Positions 31,312 to 40,439 of a stretch of 62,869 bases of DNA are shown here, piece by piece (position 1 is the first letter of the stretch; the number at the start of each line of letters is the position of its first letter). The notes beneath the pieces are model-generated. The model saw only the letters and a program-made list of their open reading frames with translations. It was not told the origin of the DNA and did no database searches. This stretch comes from an uncultured Clostridia bacterium (GTDB taxonomy: Bacteria; Bacillota; Clostridia; Christensenellales; Borkfalkiaceae). Made by a program: the position numbers and the translations under genes. The DNA lies in contig CALVHH010000009.1 of NCBI GenBank assembly GCA_944327465.1, positions 1 to 62,869 on the forward strand. Direction: 5' to 3'.

Positions 31312-32326
31312 AAAGCAGATTAAGATACCCGAACCCGAAGAGATAAAGGCGGCGTCGCCCATGCCTGCGGCGCTTGCAAAGATAAAGGAGGAGCGCGACA
31401 GGCTCGTCGCCGACGTCATCACGGGCGCGAGCGACAAGATGCTCATCATCGTGGGCCCCTGCTCCGCCCATGCCGAAGACCCCGTGCTCGACTACGTCGA
31501 GCGGCTGGGAAAACTCAACGACGAAGTCAAGGACAAGCTCGTGCTCGTGCCCCGCATATATACCAACAAGCCGCGCACCAAGGGCGTCGGCTACAAGGGC
31601 ATGTTCTCCCAGCCCGACCCCAAAAAGGGCGAAGATATTTTAAAGGGCATATATGCCATACGCGACCTCAATATCCGCGCCATTTCCAATTCGGGGCTGA
31701 CCGCCGCCGACGAAATGCTCTATCCCGAAAACTATAACTACGTCGACGACCTTCTCTCCTATGTCGCCGTCGGCGCAAGGAGCTGCGAAAACCAGCTCCA
31801 CCGCCTGGTATCCAGCGGCGTCGACGTAGCCGTCGGCGTCAAAAACCCCATGGGCGGCTCGGTCACGGTAATGCTCAACTCCATATACGCCGCACAGTCG
31901 GGGCAAATATTCAAGTTCAACGGCTGGCAGGTAAAGACGAATGGCAATCCCCTCGCCCACGGCATACTGCGCGGTGCCGTCGACGCCTACGGCAACGACA
32001 TCCCCAATTTTCACTACGAAACGGTTATGCAGACTGCCGACGGCTACGCCAAGTCGGGGCTCAAAAATCCCGCAGTCATAATCGACGCAAACCACTCCAA
32101 CAGCGGCAAGCAGTGCCGCCAGCAGATAAGGATATGCGAAGAGGTCATGCAGAACCGCCTGTACGACGGCGACTTCAAAAAGATAGTCAAGGGCTTCATG
32201 ATAGAATCCTTCATCGAAGAGGGCAACCAGAAGGACGACATAGTTTACGGCAAGTCCATAACCGACCCCTGCCTCGGCTGGGAGGATACCAGACGGCTCA
32301 TTCTCGACATCGCCGCCAAGGTGTGA
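31304..32326 (+). CDS. aroF: 3-deoxy-7-phosphoheptulonate synthase (type I)
   Basis: DAHP synthase joins PEP and erythrose-4-phosphate, the first step to aromatic amino acids. The 340-residue protein has IIVGPCSAHAEDPVLDYVERL, RIYTNKPRTKGVGYKG and VIIDANHSNSGKQ, matching the AroF/G/H subfamily rather than the AroA-chorismate mutase type. AGGAAAG precedes the ATG at 31304. It is followed 22 bases later by prephenate dehydratase, so this is an aromatic (phenylalanine-directed) pair. Confidence 0.95.
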   Translation: MFEKQIKIPEPEEIKAASPMPAALAKIKEERDRLVADVITGASDKMLIIVGPCSAHAEDPVLDYVERLGKLNDEVKDKLVLVPRIYTNKPRTKGVGYKGMFSQPDPKKGEDILKGIYAIRDLNIRAISNSGLTAADEMLYPENYNYVDDLLSYVAVGARSCENQLHRLVSSGVDVAVGVKNPMGGSVTVMLNSIYAAQSGQIFKFNGWQVKTNGNPLAHGILRGAVDAYGNDIPNFHYETVMQTADGYAKSGLKNPAVIIDANHSNSGKQCRQQIRICEEVMQNRLYDGDFKKIVKGFMIESFIEEGNQKDDIVYGKSITDPCLGWEDTRRLILDIAAKV

Positions 32327-32348
32327 GGCAGCACATTAAAAGGAGAAA

Positions 32349-33161
32349 ATGATGAGCAAGACAGGCTATCTCGGACCGGAGGGCAGTTATTCGCAGCTCG
32401 CCGCGCAGAATATCCGCCGCGGCACGCCTGTGGCATACCCGTCCTTTCCCGCGCTGTTCGGCGCACTCGGGCGCGACGAGGTGAGCGGCATAGTGCTGCC
32501 GGTCGAAAACTCCCTTAACGGCGGAGTGATGCAAAATCTCGACCTTCTGCAAAACGCCGAAGGCGTTCTCGCCGTCGGCGAGATAAGGGTGAGGATAGAG
32601 CACCGCCTCGTCACTATAAAGGGCGCGCCCTACGGCGGCATAACGCGGGTGTATTCCCACCCTCAGGCGCTGGCGCAGTGCGCAAAATTCCTGCACGAAA
32701 AACTTCCTCGGGCAGCGCTCGTGCCCACGTCGTCCACTTCGGCGTGCCTGGGCATGATAAATTGCCCCTCGGATGCGGGCATAATCGGGTTGCAGAACAT
32801 CGATAAAAAGTATGAGCTGTCGCCCTGCGCCATCTCCGATGAAAAGTTAAACTATACCCAGTTTTTATATGTGGTAAAACATTCGCCGCAGGATATCCCT
32901 TCGGGCGAAAAGGTCTTTCTGTCCATAACGTGTGCGCACCGCCCGGGTGCTCTCATACAGGCGCTCTCGGCGTTTGCCGATGAAGGCATAAACATGACCC
33001 GCATCGAAAGCCGCCCCATAAAGGAGAGGATGGGTGAATACCGCTTCTTCATTGAAGTCGAAGGCGACTACTCGTCGCCCGCCGTGCAGTCGGCGCTGTC
33101 CCGCCTGCACGCGGCGTGCAGCTCGGTAAAGATACTCGGCAGCTATGCTCACAGCGAATAG
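32349..33161 (+). CDS. pheA: prephenate dehydratase
   Basis: PheA converts prephenate to phenylpyruvate. The 270-residue protein has the catalytic domain (GYLGPEGSYSQLAA, LPVENSLNGGV, VPTSSTSACLG) and an ACT domain from about residue 190 with HRPGALIQALSAFADEGIN and the feedback motif IESRP. AAAAGGAG precedes the ATGATG start. Its last 13 bases overlap the end of the convergent ylbJ gene. Confidence 0.95.
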   Translation: MMSKTGYLGPEGSYSQLAAQNIRRGTPVAYPSFPALFGALGRDEVSGIVLPVENSLNGGVMQNLDLLQNAEGVLAVGEIRVRIEHRLVTIKGAPYGGITRVYSHPQALAQCAKFLHEKLPRAALVPTSSTSACLGMINCPSDAGIIGLQNIDKKYELSPCAISDEKLNYTQFLYVVKHSPQDIPSGEKVFLSITCAHRPGALIQALSAFADEGINMTRIESRPIKERMGEYRFFIEVEGDYSSPAVQSALSRLHAACSSVKILGSYAHSE

Positions 33162-34102
33162 GGCAGCAGCAGCGCAAAGCAAAGCGCCGCCTGCGCCGCC
33201 TTGAAGAGTATGAACGGCGCTGCCTTCACACCGCATTTTTGCAGATAGCACAGCTGCTGGGCGAGTATGCTCGCCCCGCCGAACGTGACCAGCGCCCCCG
33301 CAAGGGGCAGGGCAAGGCGGCTGCGCCCCGCCGCAAGCGCGGCGCAGCCGCCCGTAGCCTCGACAAGTCCCGTGCATACCGCGGCGGCGTCGTCCCCGAA
33401 CGGCAGCGAAAGAACTATCTCCAGAGGCGCAAGCACGCCCGCGTCGTTCAGCGCCGCCGCAAGCGTATAAAAAAAGCATATGAACCCTCCCGCCAGAATG
33501 ACGGAGGTAACTGCCGAAGCGAACGCGTCGCCCGTCATGTTTCCGCCGTCGGCTGCAGGCAGCACCATGCGCCGCCGCGCGGAGGATTTTTTTGTCGCCA
33601 AACACATTGCGGCGCCCGTGCCCGCCACTGCGGCAAGGTGCGCAGCAAACAGCGCCGCCCCTGCGGCGGCGCTTGAAAACATCTTTTGCCCCAGGCTGCC
33701 TATCGCAAACAGCGGACCGCACGCAGAGCACATCGGCGCAAGTTTTTTTGCGTCGTCCGCGGTCAGTGCGCCGCGGGTATAGTATTCGTAAACTATCCTG
33801 CTCCCGGCGGGATAGCCCGAAACGGCGCTCATCACAAATATCGCCGCGCCGTCCTGCGGCAGCCCCAAAAAGGCGCATATCCTCCTCAGCGGTTTAGCCG
33901 CCGCTGCCGCGCCGCCCGTCCTTATCATTATCAGCGCTATCACCATAAACGGGAACAGCGCGGGCGCCACGCACTCCGCCCACAGCGCCATTCCCTCGAA
34001 GCAGGCGGGCACATATCTTTCGGGCTTTGCAATCAGCATCGCCGCAAAGCCGGCAAGCAGTACATACAGCGGCACATACTTTATTTTAGTCTGCACTTTC
34101 AT
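33149..34102 (-). CDS. ylbJ: sporulation integral membrane protein YlbJ-like
   Basis: YlbJ is a GATE/nucleoside-recognition membrane protein needed for spore cortex formation in Bacillus. The 317-residue protein has about eight membrane segments, with the family pattern SAVSGYPAGSRIVYEYYTRG and CSACGPLFAIGSLGQKM in the first half and a GGFICFFYTL helix in the second. I chose MKVQTKIKY as start, since the first membrane helix follows. It diverges from the patatin gene and overlaps pheA tail to tail. Confidence 0.85.
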   Translation of the reverse strand: MKVQTKIKYVPLYVLLAGFAAMLIAKPERYVPACFEGMALWAECVAPALFPFMVIALIMIRTGGAAAAAKPLRRICAFLGLPQDGAAIFVMSAVSGYPAGSRIVYEYYTRGALTADDAKKLAPMCSACGPLFAIGSLGQKMFSSAAAGAALFAAHLAAVAGTGAAMCLATKKSSARRRMVLPAADGGNMTGDAFASAVTSVILAGGFICFFYTLAAALNDAGVLAPLEIVLSLPFGDDAAAVCTGLVEATGGCAALAAGRSRLALPLAGALVTFGGASILAQQLCYLQKCGVKAAPFILFKAAQAALCFALLLPYSL

Positions 34103-34133
34103 ACTACATAAGTATTTATATAAGAGGTCTTTT

Positions 34134-34925
34134 ATGAGTAAAAAATTGGGACTCGCCCTCGGTTCGGGCGGCGCAAGGGGTGCCGCGCACATAGGTTTTT
34201 TGCAGGCGCTGGAAGAGGAGGGCATAAAGCCTGATTTCATTTCGGGCTGTTCCATGGGCGCCGTCGTCGGCGGCGGCTATGCCGCCGGGCTCTCCGTCGA
34301 AGAGCTGCTCGCCTCCGTCCGTCAGCTCAAGGCGGTGGATATTTTAGACCCTTCCGGCATGGCAATAACCAAGCTGGGACTGTTCAAGGGCAACAAGGTC
34401 AGGAAACTTCTCATCGAAAAATTTGGCAGCGTCACGTTCGAAGAGCTCAAAATACCCTTCGTCTGCGTCGCCGTAGACATGCTCGGCGGCCGCATGGTCG
34501 TCCTCAACGAGGGCTCCGTCGCCGACGCCGTCCGCGCCTCCTCGGCGATACCCACCGTATTCCGCCCCGTAGAGATGGGCGATAAACTGCTCATCGACGG
34601 CGGAGTGCTCTGCCGCGTGCCCGTAAAGCAGTGCAAACTGCTCGGCGCCGACGTGGTGGTCGCATTCGACGTGCTTGCAAACACGGGCGAACGCGTGGAA
34701 AAAGTGCCCAGCATAGTGCACAAAGTGCTCAGGGTGTACGACATAATGGACTACAACCAGAACAAATTCGCCATGCGCGACTTCAAGGACTGCTACGACC
34801 TGTGGCTTGCGCCCCCGCTCGAAGGGCTCAATCAGTACAACGTAAAGGACGCCGAGGCGGCGTACGAAATGGGCTATGCGTACAGCCGCGAGCATATCGG
34901 CGAAATAGCCCGCCTTCTGGAATAA
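34134..34925 (+). CDS. patatin-like phospholipase
   Basis: Patatin-like enzymes are lipid acyl hydrolases with a Ser-Asp dyad. The 263-residue protein has the oxyanion hole GSGGARGAAHIGFLQAL, the nucleophile motif GCSMGA (Gly-x-Ser-x-Gly) and the DGG motif LLIDGGVLCRVPV. It resembles RssA/YlbK of Firmicutes and is cytoplasmic, without a signal. AGAGG precedes the ATG. Four bases separate it from rarA, so both are probably co-transcribed. Confidence 0.93.
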   Translation: MSKKLGLALGSGGARGAAHIGFLQALEEEGIKPDFISGCSMGAVVGGGYAAGLSVEELLASVRQLKAVDILDPSGMAITKLGLFKGNKVRKLLIEKFGSVTFEELKIPFVCVAVDMLGGRMVVLNEGSVADAVRASSAIPTVFRPVEMGDKLLIDGGVLCRVPVKQCKLLGADVVVAFDVLANTGERVEKVPSIVHKVLRVYDIMDYNQNKFAMRDFKDCYDLWLAPPLEGLNQYNVKDAEAAYEMGYAYSREHIGEIARLLE

Positions 34926-34929
34926 TTTT

Positions 34930-36243
34930 ATGGATCTTTTCGATTTCAACGGCAATGCCGAAGCGGCAAAGCCGCTCGCCGAGCGCATGCGCGCCAACAA
35001 CCTCAACGACTTCATAGGTCAAAGCCACATAGTTTCGCCCGGTTCGCTCCTGCGCCGCGCAATATCTTCCGACAGGCTGGGCAGCTGCATATTCTGGGGT
35101 CCGCCCGGCACGGGCAAGACTACGCTTGCAAACATAATAGCCCAGACCACGCACGGCGAATTTATCAAGCTCAACGCCGTCCAGGCGGGCGTCGCCGACG
35201 TAAAAAAGGCGGTGCAGCAGGCGCAGGACAATTTAAAGCTTTACGGCAAGCGCACCTATCTCATGCTCGATGAGTGCCACCGCTTCAACAAGACCCAGTC
35301 CGATTCTCTCCTGCCCGCCATCGAGCAGGGCACAATAATTTTCATAGGCTCCACCACCGAAAATCCCTATGCTTCCATGACGCCCGCAATAGTTTCGCGC
35401 TGCCGCGTGTTCGAATTCAAAAGGCTGTCTGCCGGCGACATACTCGCCGCGCTCAGGCGGGCGCTCGGCGACAGGCGCAAGGGGCTGGGCGGATATGCGG
35501 CGCAGGTCGATGAGGACGCCCTCAACCACATAGCCGTCACTGCGGGCGGCGACCTCCGTACCGCGTACAACGCGCTCGAGCTCGCCGTGCTCACCACCCC
35601 GCCCGGGGAGGACGGCGCCATCCGCGTGCGACTGTCCGATGCCGAGCAGTCGATACAAAAAAAGTCGCTCAGCTACAACGAAGACGATTACTACAACTAT
35701 CTTTCGGCGTTCTGCAAGTCGCTCCGCGGTTCCGATTCGGACGCGGCGCTCTACTATGCAATGCGCCTCATCTCGGGCGGGTGCGACCCCATGCTCGTCG
35801 CCCGCAGGCTCGCGGTGCACTCGGCCGAGGACGTGGGCATGGCCGACCCCCGCGCCCTCCAGATGGCGGCTTCGGCTATGTACGTGCTCGAAAAGACGGG
35901 CGCGCCCGAAGGGCTCATACCCCTTTCCCAGGCGATAATATACGTCTGCGAAGCTCCCAAAAGCAATTCTGTAATAACAGCCATGTCGGCGGCTAAGCGC
36001 GACGCCGAAGGCGTGCGCGACGACGGCGGCGTGCCGACATATCTCTGCGACCACTCGTTCGACGGCGCCGAAGGCAAAAGGCAGGTGGCAAAGTACAAGT
36101 ACCCGCACGATTACCCCGCGGGCTACGTAGAGCAGCAGTACCTGCCCGATGCGCTCAAAGACGCGGTGTACTACGTTCCAAAGGACGCGGGCTACGAGCG
36201 CACGGTAAAGGATATCCGCCGTTCAAAGGGCAAAAAGGTCTGA
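34930..36243 (+). CDS. rarA: replication-associated recombination protein A (MgsA/RarA)
   Basis: RarA is an AAA+ ATPase acting at stalled forks. The 437-residue protein has the start FIGQSHIVSPGSLLRRAI, Walker A FWGPPGTGKTTLAN, Walker B YLMLDECHRFNK, sensor 1 FIGSTTENPYASM, and the C-terminal tetramerisation part (HDYPAGYVEQQYLPD). Length and order agree with the family throughout. Confidence 0.96.
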   Translation: MDLFDFNGNAEAAKPLAERMRANNLNDFIGQSHIVSPGSLLRRAISSDRLGSCIFWGPPGTGKTTLANIIAQTTHGEFIKLNAVQAGVADVKKAVQQAQDNLKLYGKRTYLMLDECHRFNKTQSDSLLPAIEQGTIIFIGSTTENPYASMTPAIVSRCRVFEFKRLSAGDILAALRRALGDRRKGLGGYAAQVDEDALNHIAVTAGGDLRTAYNALELAVLTTPPGEDGAIRVRLSDAEQSIQKKSLSYNEDDYYNYLSAFCKSLRGSDSDAALYYAMRLISGGCDPMLVARRLAVHSAEDVGMADPRALQMAASAMYVLEKTGAPEGLIPLSQAIIYVCEAPKSNSVITAMSAAKRDAEGVRDDGGVPTYLCDHSFDGAEGKRQVAKYKYPHDYPAGYVEQQYLPDALKDAVYYVPKDAGYERTVKDIRRSKGKKV

Positions 36244-36263
36244 TTTAACGGTACGACAGGGCA

Positions 36264-36313
36264 AAAAGCAAGCCGCGGGCGGCGCAAAATTGCGCCGCCC
36301 GCGGCTTGCTTTT
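36264..36313. terminator. 24-bp perfect bidirectional terminator
   Basis: AAAAGCAAGCCGCGGGCGGC... pairs with its complement over 24 bp around an AA loop. It has A and T runs at the two ends, so it can end both rarA and the convergent thioredoxin-like gene. Confidence 0.85.
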
Positions 36314-36323
36314 ATTCGGGATC

Positions 36324-36929
36324 TTATTTCATAGCGTCGAGCACGGGGTCGAGAAGTTCGTCGTAGCTCTCTATTTTTGCCGAATCGAACTTATGGGCTA
36401 TGATGCCCTCCGCGTCAATGACGACGGTGTAGGGGAACGAATCCACGCCGCCCAGTGTGTCGTATGCCGCCACGTCGGCGGTGGGGTCGTCCTGGCAGAA
36501 TATTATCGATGAATCCGTCCAGCCCTTGTCCTCTATAAAGTCGCTGACTTTTCCGTCCTTGGGTATGTTTGTGGCGGAGTGCACCACGAGCACCTGAACG
36601 TCTTCCTGCTCGTTTGAAAGCTGCACAAAATAGGGCATCTCCGATATACAAGGTGAGCACTGCGTATACCAGAAGTTTATGACCGTCACTTTGCCCTTGC
36701 AGTCGTCCAGAGTAAAAGAGCCGTCGTTTGCGTCAAAATAGGTCTTCACCGAAAAATCGGGGCAGATATCGCCCACTTCGGTGCCCACGGTCGGCTCTTC
36801 GTTGCCCTGCCCGTTTCCGCCTATGTCGCCCGAAGGCTGCTTTTCGTTGTCGGCGCAGCCCGACCAGGCGACCGCGCTCACGGCGCACAGCGCCGCCATA
36901 AACATTATAAATATCTTGAATTTTTTCAT
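36324..36929 (-). CDS. thioredoxin-fold lipoprotein (TlpA/ResA-like)
   Basis: An extracytoplasmic thiol-disulfide oxidoreductase, probably reducing. The 201-residue product has a lipoprotein signal ending AWSGC (Cys25), an acidic linker rich in Gly/Asn/Glu, and a TlpA domain with FWYTQCSPCISEMP (CSPC active site), then SFPYTVVIDAEG with the cis-Pro. AAGGAAG precedes the ATG. Partner proteins (CcdA or a target) are not in the window. Confidence 0.92.
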   Translation of the reverse strand: MKKFKIFIMFMAALCAVSAVAWSGCADNEKQPSGDIGGNGQGNEEPTVGTEVGDICPDFSVKTYFDANDGSFTLDDCKGKVTVINFWYTQCSPCISEMPYFVQLSNEQEDVQVLVVHSATNIPKDGKVSDFIEDKGWTDSSIIFCQDDPTADVAAYDTLGGVDSFPYTVVIDAEGIIAHKFDSAKIESYDELLDPVLDAMK

Positions 36930-36985
36930 AAATTTACTTCCTTGCCGCCGCAGCCCGCAGGCTGCGGCTCTTTTTTGTTTTCAGC

Positions 36986-37014
36986 ATTATATCATAATTT
37001 AAAAATAAATTCAA
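36986..37014 (-). promoter_or_regulatory. promoter of the TlpA-like gene
   Basis: On the minus strand TTGAAT, 17 bp, TATAAT. The short leader contains a 9-bp GC hairpin (GCCGCAGCC/GGCTGCGGC, window 36950-36968). The rest of the 36.93-37.17 kb gap is AT-rich with no gene seen. Confidence 0.75.
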
Positions 37015-37171
37015 CTCTGCGGGGTAATTTTTGCGCCATTTTAAAAATATAAATATTGTGTGCCGCGTATCAAATGGCGGTGCGGCACCCGTTTTCGGTA
37101 AAAAAACAGCAAATTCGCGCCATTTCCGCATTTTTCTCGGGTCTTAAATATTATATCATCGGGGTACAACA

Positions 37172-37933
37172 TTGGCATACGCAATAAAGATCAGGGGCGT
37201 CATCGTCTGCTTCGTAACGGCGGTGGTCATCACCGCGCTGTCGCTGTCGGCATACTATTCCGGGGCTTACGCCGTGTGGTTCGGCAAGTCTTCGGCAAAG
37301 CTGCCCATATACTCTGTGGGCACCGAACAAAAGGTGGTGGCGCTGTCGTTCGACTGCGCCTGGGGCACCGAACATACCGATGCCATCTTGCAGGCGCTCG
37401 AAAGGGAAAACGTCGCTGCAACGTGGTTCATGGTGCAGTTCTGGGCTGAAAAATATCCCGATTTTGTCGGCAAGATCTCCGCGGCAGGGCACGAGATCGG
37501 CACCCATTCGGCAACTCACTCGTACATGTCCCGCCTGAGCGCGGAGGAGGTGCGTTCGGAGCTCAGGTCGTCGTCGGCGGCTATAACTTCGGTCACGGGC
37601 AAGCCCGTCGAACTGTTCCGCCCGCCCTACGGCGACTACGACGACCTGCTCATCGAGACCGCGCAGAGCGAGGGCTATTTTACCATCCAGTGGGATGTAG
37701 ACAGCCTCGACTGGAAGGACCTTTCGGCAAGCGACATAGCCATGCGCGTCATCAGCGGCGTGCGCCCGGGCAGTATAGTGCTCATGCACAACAACGGTCT
37801 GCACACAGCCGAAAGTCTGCCCATAGTCATCTCTGCGCTCAAAAACCGCGGCTATACCTTCGTGCCGATAGGACAGATGATATACCGCAGCGATTACACC
37901 CTCGATCATGAAGGCCGCCAACAGTTGACTTAA
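37172..37933 (+). CDS. pdaB: polysaccharide deacetylase, PdaB-like
   Basis: NodB-type deacetylases remove N-acetyl groups from peptidoglycan; PdaB is required for stable spores. The 253-residue protein has one N-terminal membrane anchor (residues 9-30), then the NodB motifs ALSFDCAWGTEHT, HEIGTHSATH, FRPPYGDYD, DVDSLDWKD and IVLMHNN. The SFDCAWG form is typical of PdaB. The start is TTG at 37172 with GGGG seven to eight bases upstream. Together with ylbJ and the CotF-like gene it points to spore-forming ancestry. Confidence 0.9.
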   Translation: MAYAIKIRGVIVCFVTAVVITALSLSAYYSGAYAVWFGKSSAKLPIYSVGTEQKVVALSFDCAWGTEHTDAILQALERENVAATWFMVQFWAEKYPDFVGKISAAGHEIGTHSATHSYMSRLSAEEVRSELRSSSAAITSVTGKPVELFRPPYGDYDDLLIETAQSEGYFTIQWDVDSLDWKDLSASDIAMRVISGVRPGSIVLMHNNGLHTAESLPIVISALKNRGYTFVPIGQMIYRSDYTLDHEGRQQLT

Positions 37934-37959
37934 AGATAACAAGGACGAGGTACAAAAAA

Positions 37960-38649
37960 ATGAATGCAACAACCGAAAACAACAAAGTTTACTTATGCGG
38001 CACAATAGTTTCGGGCGCACAGTTTTCGCACGAGGTGTTCGGCGAAGGCTTCTATGAATTCTTCGTGCGCGTGGAAAGGCTGTCCGGTCAGGCAGACGTG
38101 CTGCCCGTCACCATCTCCGAACGGCTGATGACTGAGGACATGAAGGAGGGCTCGGTGCTGTGCGCACTCGGTCAGTTCCGCTCGTACAACAAGCTCGAAG
38201 GCGGCCGCTCCCGCCTCATGCTCACCGTATTCGTGCGCGAAGTGCTTTCTGCGCCGCCTTCGGCAAACCCCAATTCCGTAGTGCTTTCGGGCTACATATG
38301 CAAGCCGCCCGTCTATCGCACTACGCCCTTCAACAGGGAGATAGCCGACCTCCTCATAGCCGTCAACCGCTCGTACAACAAATCGGACTACATCCCCGCG
38401 ATAGCGTGGGGCAGAAACGCCCGCTTCGTAGCCAAAATGGCGGTGGGGGACAGGATAGTGCTGTCTGGCAGGATACAGTCGCGGGAATACCAGAAAAAGC
38501 AGCCCGACGAAAGCTTTATCACCATGACCGCCTACGAGGTGTCCATCTCCAAACTGGCGCTCTACGACGAATTTTCGCCCTTTGACATCGATAACGAGTT
38601 CGACCTCTATTCGCCGCCGCACGCCGAAGGCAACGCCGAAAAATTGTGA
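37960..38649 (+). CDS. single-stranded DNA-binding protein with two OB folds
   Basis: The 229-residue protein contains two successive SSB-like OB domains: residues about 8-95 (NNKVYLCGTIVSG...LMLTVFVREV) and about 105-200 (NSVVLSGYICKPPVYRTTPF, AIAWGRNARFVAKMAVGD). The tail is acidic but lacks the canonical DDDIPF tip. Such double-OB proteins occur in Clostridia beside the normal SSB; their job is not established. AGGACGAGG lies before the ATG. Confidence 0.85.
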   Translation: MNATTENNKVYLCGTIVSGAQFSHEVFGEGFYEFFVRVERLSGQADVLPVTISERLMTEDMKEGSVLCALGQFRSYNKLEGGRSRLMLTVFVREVLSAPPSANPNSVVLSGYICKPPVYRTTPFNREIADLLIAVNRSYNKSDYIPAIAWGRNARFVAKMAVGDRIVLSGRIQSREYQKKQPDESFITMTAYEVSISKLALYDEFSPFDIDNEFDLYSPPHAEGNAEKL

Positions 38650-38713
38650 ACGGCGTCCAAGGCGGCACAGTCGGAAGTATAAAAAAATATTATATATCCC
38701 TGCAAAAAAATGT

Positions 38714-38743
38714 GCGCCCGCCGTTTGCAAAAACGGCGGGCGC
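38714..38743 (+). terminator. 13-bp hairpin after the double-OB gene
   Basis: GCGCCCGCCGTTT and its complement flank GCAA. The downstream arm overlaps the spacer of the MATE gene promoter. Confidence 0.65.
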
Positions 38744-38754
38744 AATACTATAAT
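38725..38754 (+). promoter_or_regulatory. promoter of the MATE transporter gene
   Basis: TTGCAA, 18 bp, TATAAT. The -35 box lies in the loop side of the preceding hairpin. Confidence 0.6.
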
Positions 38755-38784
38755 TTGTCATCATAAAGTACAGGGTATACCAAA

Positions 38785-40191
38785 ATGAACAAGCAAGCAA
38801 AAAAGTCCGGCACAGGCACCACCGACCTCACTCGCGGCAACGAGTGGAAGCTGCTGCTGTGGTATTGTCTGCCCATATTCGGCAGCGCAATGGTGCAGCA
38901 ACTCTATTCGCTCGTCGACCTGCTCGTGGTGGGCAACTTTGCCGCAAACTCCAACCTGGCGGTAAATGCGGTGGGCAACGCCACCACCATAGTCAACATA
39001 CTTCTCGCCTTTGCCCTCGGTGCAAATGCGGGCTGTTCGGTAACCGTGGCAAAGTACTTCGGCGCAAAAAATCATTTAAAGGTCAGGGAGACCGTTAATA
39101 CCGCCGTCGTCACCTTTTCTGCCATGTGCGCCCTCTCCATGGTGCTCGGCTTTGCCTTCGGCGACCTTTCCATGGACGCCCTCAGCGTCGACGATTCCTA
39201 TCGCGCCGACTGCCTGACGTATCTCTACGTCTACGCCGGTTCGCTGCCCTTTGTCTTTCTGTACAACACGGGCTGCGGCATCTGCTCGGCTATGGGCGAT
39301 TCAAAGACGCCCTTCATCTTTCTCGTCGTATCTTCCCTTTTAAACGTTGCGCTCGACCTGCTGTTCGTCTGCGTATTCCACTGGGACGTAGCCGGCGCGG
39401 CGTGGGCGACCTTCATTTCGCAGGCGATATCCGCCGTGCTCACCGCCGTGGTGCTCGCCGCCAAGCTCAAAAAACTCCCCTCCGAACAGCCTCCGCGCAG
39501 GTTCGTAAAGGACATCTGCCGCGACCTCGTAATAACTTCCGTGCCCGTCATTTTGCAGAACGCCTTTGTTTCGGTGGGCAACTTCTTTGTCTCCAAGCGC
39601 ATAAACGATATCGGCATAGACGCCACCACCGGCTTTACCGCCGCGTTCAAACTCGTCTCAATGGCAAACGTCGGCGTCAGCCAGATGACGAGCGGGCTCG
39701 CCAACTTCTGCTCCCAGAACAAAGCCGTCGGCGAATACAGGCGCATAGTCAAGGGCTTTGCCGTCGTGCTCGTCTACTGCCTCATAACCAACGCAGTGTT
39801 CATGACGGCGTTCATATCGGCGCCGCAGTTCTTTACAAAGCTGTTCGTCGATGCCGACAAGCTCACCGCAGCGGCTCTCGACTATTCGTGCAACTTCATA
39901 GTGATAGTTTCCTCGTTCTTGCCCGTTGTCTGCGTAAAGATAGTGTGCGACGGCGCCGTGCGCGGCTGCGGCGGCAACCTGGGCTTTACCATCTCCACGT
40001 TTACCGACCTCATACTGCGCGTCGCGTTCGTGTACATACTCACTACGCCCATGGGCTTTGCGGGCGTAAGCTGGGCTTGGGCGATAGGCTGGGCAATAGG
40101 CGCCGTCGTGGCTGTAAGTTTCTTTTTCGCGATCCCCTGCCTGCGCGGCGTGTTCTTCAAAAATCATACTCCCAAGCCGCAGTTAAGATGA
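38785..40191 (+). CDS. MATE-family efflux transporter
   Basis: MATE proteins export drugs or metabolites against Na+ or H+. The 468-residue protein has twelve membrane helices in two similar halves, starting with LLWYCLPIFGSAMVQQLYSL and the NAVGNATTIVNILLAFALGANAG segment, and VPVILQNAFVSVGNFFVSKRI opening the second half. Substrate cannot be predicted. AGGG lies about ten bases before the ATG. It is followed by a dispersed repeat. Confidence 0.94.
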   Translation: MNKQAKKSGTGTTDLTRGNEWKLLLWYCLPIFGSAMVQQLYSLVDLLVVGNFAANSNLAVNAVGNATTIVNILLAFALGANAGCSVTVAKYFGAKNHLKVRETVNTAVVTFSAMCALSMVLGFAFGDLSMDALSVDDSYRADCLTYLYVYAGSLPFVFLYNTGCGICSAMGDSKTPFIFLVVSSLLNVALDLLFVCVFHWDVAGAAWATFISQAISAVLTAVVLAAKLKKLPSEQPPRRFVKDICRDLVITSVPVILQNAFVSVGNFFVSKRINDIGIDATTGFTAAFKLVSMANVGVSQMTSGLANFCSQNKAVGEYRRIVKGFAVVLVYCLITNAVFMTAFISAPQFFTKLFVDADKLTAAALDYSCNFIVIVSSFLPVVCVKIVCDGAVRGCGGNLGFTISTFTDLILRVAFVYILTTPMGFAGVSWAWAIGWAIGAVVAVSFFFAIPCLRGVFFKNHTPKPQLR

Positions 40192-40212
40192 ATTGCGCAG
40201 ATATCGACCGGG

Positions 40213-40344
40213 CTTTATAGTCAGATTTCTCCATGCGCAGCGGCGGGCTGTGCCCGCCGCGGCGCAGGCTTTATAATTTTCACTGCAGTGCGCACATAGT
40301 GCGCAATTCATGAAAATATTGCAAATGTTTTCAATTTATCGCGC
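40213..40344. repeat. dispersed intergenic repeat, copy B
   Basis: This copy has TCAGATTTCTCC (40221-40232), a CGGCGGGC/GCCCGCCG hairpin and the 39-base block at 40306-40344 that matches copy A at 38 of 39 positions. It fills most of the gap between the MATE gene and the T-box leader. Confidence 0.8.
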
Positions 40345-40388
40345 AGTGCGCAGCCTGTACCGCGCACTTACAAATGACGCCAAATCGC

Positions 40389-40417
40389 TTGCTTTTTTTT
40401 GCGGGATATGTTATCAT
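40389..40417 (+). promoter_or_regulatory. promoter of the leuA T-box transcript
   Basis: TTGCTT, 17 bp, TATCAT, just ahead of the T-box leader. Confidence 0.7.
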
Positions 40418-40439
40418 TTAATCAGTTTAATACTATAAT

